NCBI RefSeq assembly: GCF_021088345.1
Contig: NZ_CP088156.1
Coordinates: 6,935,001 to 6,999,000, forward strand
DNA: 64,000 nt
DNA from: Bradyrhizobium ontarionense
GTDB taxonomy: Bacteria > Pseudomonadota > Alphaproteobacteria > Rhizobiales > Xanthobacteraceae
Reading direction: 5' to 3'
The notes under the pieces were generated by a model, which saw nothing but the letters and a program-made list of their open reading frames with translations, did no database searches and had not been told where the DNA came from. Shown piece by piece: positions 1 through 8,895 of this stretch. A program made the translations under genes and the position numbers. The number at the start of each line of letters is the position of its first letter. Within the stretch, counting starts at the first letter, position 1.

Positions 1-1208
1 CGCCGACCGGGCCGGTCTTCATTTCGCTGCCCGGCGACATCCTCAATGCCGAGGCCGGGATCGAGCTCGGTCGCTCGACACGGGTTGACCCACGCGTGCG
101 TCCGTCCACCGAGGCCTTGCAGGCGCTGGCGCAGCGCATCCTAAAAGCGCAGCGGCCGATCATCATCACCGGCGACGAGATCGTCAAGAGCGATGCGTTG
201 CGAGAAGCGGCTGAGTTCGCTGCGGCGATCGGCGCGCCGGTGCATCAGCAGTCGGCGCCCTATGGCGCACACTTCCTGTCCGAGCATCCCTGCTACATCG
301 GCGCGCTGTCGCGGGCGCAGAAGCAGGTGCGCGAGCTGCTGGCGCCGCATGATCTGATGATCGTGCTCGGCGCCGATCCCTTGCGGATGTCCGTGCACAG
401 CGAGACCGAGCCGCTGCCGGACGGCCTGCCGATCGTGCAGATCGGCTTGCTCGATTGGGAGCTTGGGAAGAACTTCGGCGCCGAGATCGCACTCAAGGCC
501 GACGTCCGTGAGACCTTGCAGCAGCTGACGCCCCTGCTGCGCGATCTCGGCGGCGCCGCCCTGCAGGCGCGGGCGCAGGAGCGGATCGCGGGATTGTCGT
601 CGAAGAACTGGAGTGCACGGCGCCGCACGCTCAGCGCTCAGATCGAAGCCGCGCGGGAGCGGATGCCGATCGATCCGGATTATCTCGCGCTTCAGGTCGC
701 CGACGCCATGCCGGAGCACGGCATCCTGGTCGACGAAGGGCTGACCTCGGCGCGCTACATGACGGCGCTGTGGCCCTATCGCGACCGCTACAATTATCAC
801 GGCCTCGCCTCCGGCGGCATCGGCTGGGGCCTGCCGGCCTCGGTCGGCGTCAGCCTCGCCAATCCCGATCGTCCCGTCGTGTGCTACTCCGGTGACGGTA
901 GCGCCATGTACTCGATCCAGGCGCTATGGACCGCCGCGCATCACAAGCTGCCGCTCTCGGTCGTGATCGTCAACAATGGCGGCTATCGCATCATCAAGCA
1001 GCGGCTGCTGTCGTTCCATGGCGACGACAACTACATCGGCATGGATTTCGCCGATCCGCCGGTGGATTTTGCAGGGCTGGCGCGCTCGCTCGGCTGCGAG
1101 GCCTTGCGCATCAGCGATCCCGGTGAGCTGAAGCCGACGCTCTCGGACGCGTTCCGTCGCCCCGGCGCCAAGCTGATCGAGGTCATGGTCAGCAACGCAG
1201 TGAATTGA
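1..1208 (+). CDS. Thiamine diphosphate-dependent decarboxylase, benzoylformate decarboxylase-like (5' end missing)
   Basis: Partial: the reading frame is open from base 3 and a GTG at 96 is internal, because the upstream codons already encode the GPVFISLPGD segment that ends the N-terminal Pyr domain of this family. The rest holds the central domain and the C-terminal PP domain, with the cofactor/Mg motif GDGSAMYSIQALWTAA followed by the paired Asn of VIVNNGGY. Enzymes of this fold include benzoylformate decarboxylase and acetolactate synthase; the ALWTAA wording after GDG is closest to benzoylformate decarboxylase. The family places the active site between two subunits in the cytoplasm. The substrate cannot be assigned, because the N-terminal catalytic residues lie outside the window. 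Confidence 0.85.
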   Translation, partial: PTGPVFISLPGDILNAEAGIELGRSTRVDPRVRPSTEALQALAQRILKAQRPIIITGDEIVKSDALREAAEFAAAIGAPVHQQSAPYGAHFLSEHPCYIGALSRAQKQVRELLAPHDLMIVLGADPLRMSVHSETEPLPDGLPIVQIGLLDWELGKNFGAEIALKADVRETLQQLTPLLRDLGGAALQARAQERIAGLSSKNWSARRRTLSAQIEAARERMPIDPDYLALQVADAMPEHGILVDEGLTSARYMTALWPYRDRYNYHGLASGGIGWGLPASVGVSLANPDRPVVCYSGDGSAMYSIQALWTAAHHKLPLSVVIVNNGGYRIIKQRLLSFHGDDNYIGMDFADPPVDFAGLARSLGCEALRISDPGELKPTLSDAFRRPGAKLIEVMVSNAVN

Positions 1209-1233
1209 AGGCAGCGCTGTCTCCTCCGCACCG

Positions 1234-1440
1234 TCGTCATTCCGGGACACGCGGGTCGCCGACAGCGAAGCTGTCTGCGACCCGCGTGAGCCCGGAATCC
1301 ATATTCACAGGCGGATGTGGTGATGCGAGCTGGACATGACCCCCGTCTCTCCTCACGACCGCCTGTGGTTATGGATTCCGGGCTCATCCAAGTGCAGGAC
1401 GGCTTCGCCATCCTGCACTTGGATGAGCCCGAATGACGAC
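1234..1440. repeat. Dispersed palindromic repeat (cattccggg family), copy 1
   Basis: The segment starts GTCGTCATTCCGGG and ends CCCGAATGACGAC, so the two ends pair. It contains two long perfect hairpins: GACAGC/GCTGTC nested in ACGCGGGTCGC/GCGACCCGCGT, and an 18-base arm starting GCTCATCCAAGTG whose partner ends TTGGATGAGC. A second member lies at 20778-20933. It is non-coding, and dispersed repeats of this type are common between Bradyrhizobium genes. Confidence 0.8.
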
Positions 1441-1499
1441 CTCATGAGCAGCGCCCCAAGAAAGCACTTTACGAATATCAGAATATATGCTTTATTCCC

Positions 1500-1868
1500 G
1501 AAATCCCGCCTCGACACGGAGGGGCGTTGCGCGCGATCGTCACGACACGCGGGGCGGGGAGCGATGGCCGCTGACGTGCCGCAGCGTAGCTTGCTACGCC
1601 GACGAACGGTGCGTTGCGGACGTGAAGGCGTGTGGTCCTGGCGCCCCGATGCTGGCGCTAAGTTGGCGGGTGATGATCCCGCTGACGACGGTGGCTATCA
1701 AGCCGGACACCGGGGAGAGCGCGCTATAAACGTGAAAACCGTCGCGCGGGGAATGCCGGATGTTCGGCTGAACCTGTGGTGACTGCCGCCTGCTTTCTTT
1801 GTTGCAGGCGGGCCATGGGTGAGGCCTTCACCCGGCATTCCCCGCGCCCTCCGTCTTGACGAGGGTGT
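1500..1868 (+). repeat. Dispersed ~370-bp repeat (spurious-ORF family), copy A
   Basis: This segment matches the reverse complement of 21017-21390 along its length. Shared blocks include GGAATGCCGG, GGCTGAACCTGTGGT and GGCGGGCCATGGGTGAGGCC. Open frames across it (for example the one ending VKTVARGMPDVRLNLW) recur in both copies and in many rhizobial genomes as short 'hypothetical proteins'. The differences between copies are not codon-like, so I treat it as a non-coding repeat. Confidence 0.75.
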
Positions 1869-2001
1869 TCACTGCCAAAAGCTCGGGTGCTCGATCGCAC
1901 CGCGAGAACGAGAACGTATAATTCGATGACAGCAGCTAAGCTGCAGGGTGCTCAGAGCAAGCCAGCCGTGACAATGGTGGACTCGCGTTGGCGCCCGCTG
2001 G

Positions 2002-2158
2002 ACGGTGCGCCCCCTCTCCCCGTTCTTCACGGGGAGAGGGTTGGGGTGAGGGGCAGACGCACGGGTGGTGTTCGCGGAGATACCTGTACCCTCTCACCCG
2101 GATGGCATCTGGCGACGCCATCCGACCTCTCCCCGCAAGCGGGGCGAGGTGCACCGAG
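2002..2158 (+). repeat. Palindromic repeat (cctctcccc / ggggagagg family), copy A
   Basis: The segment begins GGTGCGCCCCCTCTCCCCG and ends GAGGTGCACCGAG. It has internal hairpins CTCTCCCCGT...ACGGGGAGAG and GGATGGC...GCCATCC. An inverted copy lies at 5188-5371 and a truncated one at 27181-27225. The rest of the 1209-2316 gap holds copy A of the ~370-bp repeat and no convincing gene. Confidence 0.8.
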
Positions 2159-2316
2159 CAAGCCGCACCGCGGTCGCGCTCCTCTCAGCGCCGCGCATTC
2201 GTCGAGTTCCGAAATTCGAGACCTGCTTGATATCAGCATTGAATTCAAAGCGAGCCCCTTCCGCTCGCCGCCCGATCCCGATATGACGCCGCCTTCGTTG
2301 TGACTGGAAAAGCGCC

Positions 2317-3699
2317 ATGACCAGGATTGATGCAATCGCCCGTGCCCGTCAGGCCCTGACGAGCGGTGACTTTCTGGCCGAGCTCGGCCGGCGGGTCGCC
2401 TATCGCACCGAGAGCCTCAATCCGGAGCGCAAGGACGAGCTCGCCGCATACCTGACGAACGAGCTGACGCCGTCCTTTGCCGAACTGGGCTTCACCTCCG
2501 AGATCGTGCCCTCGCCGAGCAGCCGCTCGCCGTTCCTGATCGCCACCTATCACGAGAGCGACAGCGCTCCGACCGTGCTGAGCTATGGCCATGGCGACAC
2601 CGTCGACGGCATGGCCGGGGAATGGCGCGACGGGCGCGATCCCTGGGCCGTGACGCCGGTCGGCAACCGCGCCTATGGCCGCGGCACCGCCGACAACAAG
2701 GGCCAGCACAGCATCAACATGGCGGCGCTGCGCGCCGTGCGCGAGGCGCGCGGCGGCACGCTCGGCTTCAATGCCAAGTTCATCATCGAGATGGGCGAAG
2801 AGATCGGCTCGCCCGATCTCGCCAAGGTGGCCGATCTGCATCGTGAGGCCTTGAAGGCCGACGTCTTCATCGGCTCGGACGGCCCGCGGCTGTCGACCGC
2901 GCGCCCGACCATCTTTCTCGGCTGCCGCGGCGGCGTGCGGCTGCACCTCGACGTCAATCTGCGTGACGGCGGCAATCATTCCGGCAATTGGGGCGGCGTG
3001 CTGGCCAATCCCGCCACCATTCTCGCCAATGCCGTCGCCACGCTGGTCGACGGCCATGGTCGCATCAAGCTCGACTCCTTGAAGCCGCCGCGCCTCACCA
3101 ATGCGATCCGCGCCATCCTGGCGGATGTAAAGGTCGAGCCGACCGCCGACGAGCCGGCGCTGTCGGACAATTGGGGCGAGGAGGGGCTGACGCCGGCGGA
3201 GCGGCTCTTTGCCTGGAACACGCTCGAGGTGCTCGCAATCTCCTCAGGCAACATCGACAAGCCGGCGAATGCGATTCCGGGCCGCGCCCGCGCCGTGCTG
3301 CAGCTGCGCTTCGTGGTCGGCACCAAGGTCGACAGCATCGTCGCCGACGTGACAAATCATCTCGCCGCGCATGGTTTTCCGATGGTCGAGGTCAGCTCGG
3401 CGCAGAGCTTCATGGCCTCGCGCGCCGATCTCGACAGCCCGTGGATCAAATGGGCCGCCGACTCGATCCGGATGAGCACCGGCAAAGCGCCTGCCGTGCT
3501 GCCGAACTTCGGCGGCTCGCTGCCCAATGACGTCTTTGCTGACGTGTTGAAGATGCCGACGATGTGGGTGCCGCATTCCTATCCCGGCTGCTCGCAGCAT
3601 GCGCCCGACGAGCACATTCTTCTGGATGTCACAGAAGAGGCGCTCGGTCTGATGGCCGGCCTGTTCTGGGATCTCGGCGAATTGCAGAAGCCGTTGTGA
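2317..3699 (+). CDS. M20 family metallopeptidase (dipeptidase/deacylase type)
   Basis: A 460-residue cytoplasmic hydrolase with the two-zinc M20 signature. GHGDTVDG gives metal ligand His92 with Asp94. GRGTADNKG supplies the bridging Asp126, and MGEEIGS supplies the catalytic Glu pair at 161-162. The family hydrolyses peptide or N-acyl amide bonds in dipeptides, acyl amino acids and related compounds; the exact substrate cannot be read here. Length is normal for the CNDP/ArgE-like subgroup. It stands alone between two repeat-filled gaps, upstream of an amino-acid ABC importer, which would fit peptide or amino-acid use (inference). ATG at 2317 is the first good start. Confidence 0.85.
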   Translation: MTRIDAIARARQALTSGDFLAELGRRVAYRTESLNPERKDELAAYLTNELTPSFAELGFTSEIVPSPSSRSPFLIATYHESDSAPTVLSYGHGDTVDGMAGEWRDGRDPWAVTPVGNRAYGRGTADNKGQHSINMAALRAVREARGGTLGFNAKFIIEMGEEIGSPDLAKVADLHREALKADVFIGSDGPRLSTARPTIFLGCRGGVRLHLDVNLRDGGNHSGNWGGVLANPATILANAVATLVDGHGRIKLDSLKPPRLTNAIRAILADVKVEPTADEPALSDNWGEEGLTPAERLFAWNTLEVLAISSGNIDKPANAIPGRARAVLQLRFVVGTKVDSIVADVTNHLAAHGFPMVEVSSAQSFMASRADLDSPWIKWAADSIRMSTGKAPAVLPNFGGSLPNDVFADVLKMPTMWVPHSYPGCSQHAPDEHILLDVTEEALGLMAGLFWDLGELQKPL

Positions 3700-3779
3700 G
3701 CTGGGAAGGGAGCATGAGCACACATTCACCCGCGGGCTTGGTGCTCACCTCTCCCCTATTGCGCCTAATCGCGTCCGTG

Positions 3780-3933
3780 GCCGTCCTTCGAGACGCCCGC
3801 CTTTGGCGAGCTCCTCAGGACGAGGACTGAGTTCATGGCGAGATCCAAGACCCTCATGGTGAGGAGCGACGCGCCGATGAGGCAAATGGATCGCGAGGTC
3901 GTCGCGCGCGGCGCGTCTCGAACCATGAGGCCC
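3780..3933. repeat. Palindromic intergenic repeat (gagacgcccgcc / cctcatggtgagg family)
   Basis: The segment contains CCTCATGGTGAGGAGC and, further on, the pairing end GTCTCGAACCATGAGG. Its left end CCGTCCTTCGAGACGC resembles the common Bradyrhizobium intergenic element. Just upstream, 3739-3757 carries a fragment (GTGCTCACCTCTCCCC) of the family seen at 2002 and 5188. The rest of the 3700-4241 gap, from about 3940, shows no gene and presumably holds the gltI promoter. Confidence 0.7.
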
Positions 3934-4241
3934 GCCTGTATGCGATTGCGTTGCCGTGCGGGAACCGTCCGATTGAGACTTTCGTCTGGTCGCGGAGCCC
4001 GCCCCGGCCTTCGCAGTTTACCATCACGACGTTCTGCGCTGCCGCGTCGGCCCGAATGTCTTGTCGAAAGGGGCGCGGGACAGGCAATTTGTCGCAAGCG
4101 TCCGAGTACTTCCCGCCGTCAGGCGGTCTATGGTGCCCGCGCCCGCGCGGCTGGAGATCGTCCGGCGGCGGGCAGGATCAGTTTGAATTCGCTCTGGTTT
4201 ATGCAAGCATCCGGCTATCGGCCGGATTGAGGAGATCAGTT

Positions 4242-5156
4242 ATGAAGCAGCTTCGCCTAATGGGTCTTGCCTTCGCCGCCGCGCTCTGCGCCGGCCAGGT
4301 GCAGGCTGAGGAATTGACCGGGACGTTGAAGAACATCAAGGAGACCGGCGCCATCACGCTCGGCGTGCGCGACTCCTCGATTCCGTTCTCCTACCTCGAC
4401 GACAATCAGAAGCCGATCGGCTTCGCCATCGACATCTGCATGGGCATCGTCGATGCCGTGAAGAAGGAGCTCAAGCTCGACAAGCTCGAGGTCAAGCTCA
4501 ATCCCGTGACGTCGTCGACCCGCATTCCGCTGCTCGCCAACGGCACCATCGATCTCGAATGCGGCTCGACCACCAACAATGCCGACCGCCAGAAGCAGAT
4601 CTCCTTCACCAACACCCACTTCCTGACCGCGAGCCGCTACGTCTCGAAGAAGGCGAGCAACATCAACGCGATTGATGATCTGAAGGGCAAGACGGTCGTG
4701 TCGACCGCCGGCACCACCAACATCAAGCAGCTCACGGAAGCCAATGCCGCGCGCAATCTCGGCATCAACATCATCCCGGCCAAGGATCATGCCGAGGCCT
4801 TCCTGATGGTCGAGACCGATCGCGCCGTCGCCTTCGTGATGGACGACATTCTTCTGGCAAGCCTCGTCGCCGGCTCGAAGGATCCGGCCGCCTACGTCGT
4901 CTCCAAGGATGCGTTCTCGAAGCCCGAGCCCTACGGCATCATGCTGCGCAAGGACGATCCGCAGTTCAAGAAGGTCGTCGATGCCGCGACCGCCAAGATC
5001 TACACCAGCGGCGAGGGCGCCAAGCTGTACGACAAGTGGTTCATGCAGAAGATCCCGCCGAAGGGTCTGAACTTGAACACCCCGCTGTCGGCGGAGCTGA
5101 AGGCCGAGTTCGCCAAGCCGTCGGATTCGCCGGATCCGGATTCGTACAAGCCGTAA
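4242..5156 (+). CDS. gltI: Glutamate/aspartate-type ABC transporter substrate-binding protein
   Basis: A 304-residue periplasmic solute-binding protein of family 3. A signal peptide covers about residues 1-23, with cleavage after QVQA. The mature part shows the GVRDSSIPFSYLDDNQKPIGFAIDIC opening typical of GltI proteins, a serine/threonine-rich ligand loop (TSSTRIPLLANG) and ECGSTTNNADR. Length equals E. coli GltI (about 300). The start at ATG 4242 is chosen because GGAGAT sits 11 bases upstream and the signal peptide begins there; the frame stays open further upstream without a signal. Permease and ATPase genes follow after a repeat-filled 366-base gap. Confidence 0.93.
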   Translation: MKQLRLMGLAFAAALCAGQVQAEELTGTLKNIKETGAITLGVRDSSIPFSYLDDNQKPIGFAIDICMGIVDAVKKELKLDKLEVKLNPVTSSTRIPLLANGTIDLECGSTTNNADRQKQISFTNTHFLTASRYVSKKASNINAIDDLKGKTVVSTAGTTNIKQLTEANAARNLGINIIPAKDHAEAFLMVETDRAVAFVMDDILLASLVAGSKDPAAYVVSKDAFSKPEPYGIMLRKDDPQFKKVVDAATAKIYTSGEGAKLYDKWFMQKIPPKGLNLNTPLSAELKAEFAKPSDSPDPDSYKP

Positions 5157-5187
5157 GTTGAGAGTGTGCACAGTTCGTGCGGCAGAC

Positions 5188-5371
5188 TCGGTGCTCACCT
5201 CTCCCCGTTTGCGGGGGCGCGACGAGCTTCGCTCGCGCTGAGAGGTCGGATTGCATCGCAAGATGCAATCCGGGTGAGGGGGTACAGGTCTCTCCACGGG
5301 CACTCCCCGTGCGTCTGCCCCTCACCCCGACCCTCTCCCCGTAAGAACGGGGAGAGGGAGCGCACCGTCCG
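5188..5371 (-). repeat. Palindromic repeat (cctctcccc family), copy B, inside the glt locus
   Basis: An inverted relative of 2002-2158. It begins CTCGGTGCTCACCTCTCCCC and ends GGGGAGAGGGAGCGCACCG, with internal hairpins CGACGAGCTTCGCTCG and GGATTGCATC...GATGCAATCC. It fills most of the 366-base gap between gltI and gltJ, so a transcript crossing the locus would carry several stable stem-loops here. Confidence 0.8.
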
Positions 5372-5522
5372 GGGGGATAGCTCGGATCCAATTTTGAGGT
5401 GGCGTAGCCACACTGGCCCGTGGATTGCATCAGCTGGACGGAATGAGCTTGATCTAACGACCTCGATCCTATCAGCTGATTGCATCGGCTCAGCGCCAAG
5501 CTAACTCTGTCTGGATGTCCCC

Positions 5523-6254
5523 GTGAACTACACCTGGAATTGGCACATCTTCCTGGAGCCGAACCCGACCGGGGCCGGTACCTATTTCGACATGCTGCTG
5601 GCGGGGCTGAAGGTCACGATCGTGACGTCGCTGACCGCCTGGGTGATCGCGCTGATCTGCGGCACGATCGTCGGCATCCTGCGCACGCTGCCTTCGAAGG
5701 CGGCCGGCTGGATCGGCTTCGCCTATGTCGAATTCTTCCGCAACATGCCGCTGTTGGTGCAGCTGTTCCTGTGGTTCTTCGTGCTGCCGGAGCTGCTGCC
5801 GCGGACCGCCGGTCTGTGGCTGAAGCAGATGCCGAATGCGCCGTTCTTCACCGCCGCGGTCGGCATCGGCCTGTTCATGTCGGCGCGCGTCGCCGTGCAG
5901 CTGGCGGCCGGCATCGGCTCGCTGCCGCGCGGTCAGAAGCTGGCCGCGACCGCGCTCGGCCTCACCACGCTCCAGGCCTACCGTTACGTACTGCTGCCGA
6001 TGGCCTTCCGCATCATCCTGCCGCCGCTGACGTCCGAATTTCTCAACACGGTCAAGAACAGCGCGGTCGCGATCACGATCGGCCTGATCGAGCTGACGGG
6101 CGCTGCGCGCGCCATGCAGGAATTCTCGTTCCAGGTGTTCGAGGCCTTCAGCGCCGCCACGCTGATGTATCTCGTCATCAACATCGTCGTCGTGATCGGC
6201 ATGCGGCTGCTCGAGCGTGCCGTGGCGATCCCCGGCTACATCACGGGCAAATGA
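5523..6254 (+). CDS. gltJ: Glutamate/aspartate-type ABC transporter permease
   Basis: A 243-residue inner-membrane permease of the His/Glu/Gln/Arg/opine family. Its N-terminus (NYTWNWHIFLEPNPTGAGTYFDMLLAGL) is characteristic of GltJ. Several hydrophobic helices flank the EAA loop (AATALGLTTLQAYRYVLLPMAFRIILPP) that contacts the ATPase. Start is GTG 5523. The stop overlaps the next gene's leader by almost nothing: gltK starts two bases after the TGA, so the two permeases are translationally linked. It pairs with GltK to form the channel for substrate delivered by GltI. Confidence 0.93.
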   Translation: MNYTWNWHIFLEPNPTGAGTYFDMLLAGLKVTIVTSLTAWVIALICGTIVGILRTLPSKAAGWIGFAYVEFFRNMPLLVQLFLWFFVLPELLPRTAGLWLKQMPNAPFFTAAVGIGLFMSARVAVQLAAGIGSLPRGQKLAATALGLTTLQAYRYVLLPMAFRIILPPLTSEFLNTVKNSAVAITIGLIELTGAARAMQEFSFQVFEAFSAATLMYLVINIVVVIGMRLLERAVAIPGYITGK

Positions 6255-6255
6255 G

Positions 6256-6948
6256 ATGCTGGCCAATTTCGATTTCGACGTCATCCGCCGCTCGCTAGCG
6301 TACCTCTTCATCGACGGCATGACCTTCACGCTGACGCTGACCGCGCTGGCGGCGGCGGGCGGCCTCGTGTTCGGCACCATGATCGCGCTGATGCGCCTGT
6401 CCGGCTATCGCGTGATGGGCTGGATCGCCGGGCTCTATGTCGACTTCATGCGCTCGCTGCCGCTGGTGCTGGTGATCTTCTGGTTCTACTTCCTGGTGCC
6501 ATATATCGGGCAGTGGATCACCGGATCGTCCCGCCCGATCAAGGTCGGTGCGTTCGCGTCCTCGCTGATCACCTTCATCCTGTTCGAGGCGGCCTATTTC
6601 TCCGAGATCATGCGTGCCGGCATCCAGTCGATCTCGCGCGGGCAGCCGGCCGCGGCCTCGGCGCTCGGCCTGACCTATGCGCAGACGATGCGCTACGTCG
6701 TGCTGCCGCAGGCCTTCCGCAACATGCTGCCGGTGCTGCTGACCCAGACCATCGTGCTGTTCCAGGACACTTCGCTGGTCTACGTGCTCTCGATCCCGGA
6801 CTTCCTCGGTGCTGCCTCCAAGGTCGCCCAGCGCGACGGCCGCCTGGTCGAGATGTATCTGTTCGCGGCCCTGATCTACTTCACCATCTCCTGTATCGCG
6901 TCCTACTGCGTCCGCCGCCTGCAGTCGCGCATCGCCATCATCAGGTAG
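6256..6948 (+). CDS. gltK: Glutamate/aspartate-type ABC transporter permease
   Basis: A 230-residue inner-membrane permease, the second half of the heterodimeric channel. Membrane segments surround an EAA loop (AAASALGLTYAQTMRYVVLPQAFRNMLPVLL). The frame is open upstream of 6256, but ATG 6256 (MLANFDFD) matches the GltK N-terminus and lies one base after the gltJ stop, so a coupled start is preferred. The ATPase gene begins nine bases downstream. Confidence 0.92.
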   Translation: MLANFDFDVIRRSLAYLFIDGMTFTLTLTALAAAGGLVFGTMIALMRLSGYRVMGWIAGLYVDFMRSLPLVLVIFWFYFLVPYIGQWITGSSRPIKVGAFASSLITFILFEAAYFSEIMRAGIQSISRGQPAAASALGLTYAQTMRYVVLPQAFRNMLPVLLTQTIVLFQDTSLVYVLSIPDFLGAASKVAQRDGRLVEMYLFAALIYFTISCIASYCVRRLQSRIAIIR

Positions 6949-6957
6949 TCGGCTCCC

Positions 6958-7689
6958 ATGATCGAAATCAGCCACGTCAACAAATGGTACAGCCCGAGCT
7001 TCCAGGTGCTGAAGGACTGCTCCACCTCCGTCGCCAAGGGCGAGGTGGTGGTGGTCTGCGGGCCCTCGGGCTCCGGCAAATCGACCCTGATCAAATGCGT
7101 CAACGCGCTGGAGCCGTTCCAGGACGGCTCGATCACCATCGACGGCCTCAAGGTCAATGATCCCAAGACCAACCTGCCGAAGCTGCGCTCGCGCGTCGGC
7201 ATGGTGTTCCAGCACTTCGAGCTGTTTCCGCATCTGAAGATCATCGACAATCTCTGCCTCGCCCAGCAGAAGGTGCTGGGGCGCGGCCATGAGGAAGCGG
7301 TTGCCAGGGGCATGAAGCTGCTGGAGCGCGTCGGTCTCAAGGAGCAGGCGGAGAAGTTTCCGGCGCAGCTCTCGGGAGGCCAGCAGCAGCGCGTAGCGAT
7401 CGCGCGGGCGCTCGCGATGGATCCGATTGCGATGCTGTTCGACGAGCCGACCTCGGCGCTCGATCCGGAGATGATCAGCGAGGTGCTCGACGTCATGGTC
7501 GATCTCGCCCGCGAGGGCATGACCATGATGGTCGTGACCCACGAGATGGGCTTCGCCAAGAAGGTTGCCCACCGCGTCATCTTCATGGACCGCGGCGAGA
7601 TCGTCGAGGATGCCAAGAAGGAGGATTTCTTCGGCACCCCGCGCAGCGAGCGCGCGCAGCAGTTCCTGTCGAAGATCCTGTCGCATTGA
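6958..7689 (+). CDS. gltL: Glutamate/aspartate-type ABC transporter ATP-binding protein
   Basis: A 243-residue ATPase with Walker [10 protein letters not shown] (35-43), Q-loop [10 protein letters not shown], signature LSGGQQQR, Walker [14 protein letters not shown] and H-loop VTHEMGFA. All are intact. The sequence matches the polar amino-acid subfamily (GlnQ/GltL/HisP). It is the last gene of the gltJKL run and energises import on the cytoplasmic face. A palindromic repeat follows, with no separate terminator recognised. Confidence 0.93.
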   Translation: MIEISHVNKWYSPSFQVLKDCSTSVAKGEVVVVCGPSGSGKSTLIKCVNALEPFQDGSITIDGLKVNDPKTNLPKLRSRVGMVFQHFELFPHLKIIDNLCLAQQKVLGRGHEEAVARGMKLLERVGLKEQAEKFPAQLSGGQQQRVAIARALAMDPIAMLFDEPTSALDPEMISEVLDVMVDLAREGMTMMVVTHEMGFAKKVAHRVIFMDRGEIVEDAKKEDFFGTPRSERAQQFLSKILSH

Positions 7690-7763
7690 GGGAGTTGTCG
7701 TTTGCGGGCCATGGTTCTGTCGCCGCATAAGTGCATGGAGTTCGTGTCCACGTCTCTCCGCGT

Positions 7764-7849
7764 CGTCATGGCCGGGCTTGTCCCGGCCATCCACGTCGAC
7801 CGGCCCAGAGGAGCGACGTGGATGCCCGGGACAAGCCCGGGCATGACGA
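7764..7849. repeat. Palindromic repeat (cgtcatggccggg family), copy A
   Basis: The segment begins CGTCATGGCCGGGCTTGTCC and ends CCCGGGCATGACG. The arms pair almost completely, with an inner CCACGTCG/CGACGTGG hairpin. A second copy is at 31268-31353. It lies 75 bases after the gltL stop and may act as a transcript-end structure. Confidence 0.8.
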
Positions 7850-7928
7850 GTAATTCATCGGCAGATGCTCTTTTGGCCCGATACCCGACAACTCATAGTT
7901 CGAACGTGAATTACTAGGAGACACGTCC

Positions 7929-8789
7929 TTGGACCCGATCGCTTACGTCAATGGCGCCTTCGTTCCCCTGTCGGAGGCCAAGGTCTCGATCCTCGACCGC
8001 GGCTTCCTGTTCGCCGACGGCATCTACGAGGTGGCGGCGGTGCTCGACGGCAAGCTGGTCGACAGTGCCCCGCACCTTGCCCGGCTGGAGCGCTCGGTCG
8101 GCGAGATCGGCCTGGCGCTGCCGGAGAGCCTGGCGCGCATCGAGGAGCTGCAGAAGGAGCTGGTCGCGCGCAACGGCCTCGACCAGGGCATGGTCTATCT
8201 GCAGGTCACGCGCGGCGCCGACAAAAGCCGCGACTTTCCGTTTCCGAAGGGCGACGTCAAGCCGACGCTGGTGATGTTCGTGACCGCCAAGAACATCGTC
8301 GACGCGCCCTCGGCCAAGACCGGCATCGGCGTCATCACCGTGCCCGACATCCGCTGGGAACGGCGCGACATCAAGAGCGTGGCGTTGCTGGCGCAGGTGC
8401 TGGCCAAGCAGGCCGCCGCTGCGGCCGGCGCCGGCGAAGCCTGGATGGTCGAGGATGGCCACGTCACCGAAGGCGGTTCATCTTCGGCCTTCATCCTGAC
8501 CAGGGACGACGTCATCGTGACGCGGCCGAACTCGAACGCGATCCTGCCGGGCTGCACCCGCAAGGCGGTGGTGAAGCTCGCCGAGGAGCGCCAGCTCAAG
8601 GTCGAGGAGCGGCTGTTCACGGTGGAGGAAGCGCTCGCCGCCAAGGAAGCCTTCATCACCAGCGCGAGCTCGTTCGTGCAGCCGGTGGTGACGATCGACG
8701 GCAAGCCGGTCGGCGACGGCAGACCGGGGCCTGTGGCTGCGCGCCTGCGCGAGATCTATGTCGATTTTGCGCGTGCGACCGCGGTGTAA
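7929..8789 (+). CDS. dat: D-amino-acid transaminase (fold IV PLP enzyme)
   Basis: A 286-residue aminotransferase of the BCAT/D-alanine transaminase fold. The PLP lysine is Lys149 in RRDIKSVALL and the pyridine-N-binding glutamate is Glu181 in VTEGGSSS. The spacing of 32 residues equals that of the Bacillus D-alanine transaminase (145/177). These enzymes swap amino groups between D-amino acids and 2-oxo acids, giving D-Ala or D-Glu for peptidoglycan, or catabolising D-amino acids. Start is TTG 7929 with AGGAGA about seven bases upstream and no alternative start that keeps the conserved N-terminus (YVNGAFVP). The upstream amino-acid importer may be functionally related. Confidence 0.87.
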   Translation: MDPIAYVNGAFVPLSEAKVSILDRGFLFADGIYEVAAVLDGKLVDSAPHLARLERSVGEIGLALPESLARIEELQKELVARNGLDQGMVYLQVTRGADKSRDFPFPKGDVKPTLVMFVTAKNIVDAPSAKTGIGVITVPDIRWERRDIKSVALLAQVLAKQAAAAAGAGEAWMVEDGHVTEGGSSSAFILTRDDVIVTRPNSNAILPGCTRKAVVKLAEERQLKVEERLFTVEEALAAKEAFITSASSFVQPVVTIDGKPVGDGRPGPVAARLREIYVDFARATAV

Positions 8790-8895
8790 GGAGGAGCGCA
8801 GCGACAGAGCAGGTGCAGCATCGAAACACCGTTTGCATCGTCCGGCGCTTTGCTATCGTGGCGCCGAACGACACAAAAAACAGGGAGGAGTTTCG

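Noticed and set aside
1336..1782. Open frame of 148 codons ending VKTVARGMPDVRLNLW
   Set aside because: It lies across two dispersed repeats, its 3' half recurs in the repeat copy near 21.2 kb, and such frames are a known annotation artefact of this repeat.
5157..5522. Riboswitch between gltI and gltJ
   Set aside because: The sequence is a dispersed repeat also found at 2.0 and 27.2 kb beside unrelated genes.
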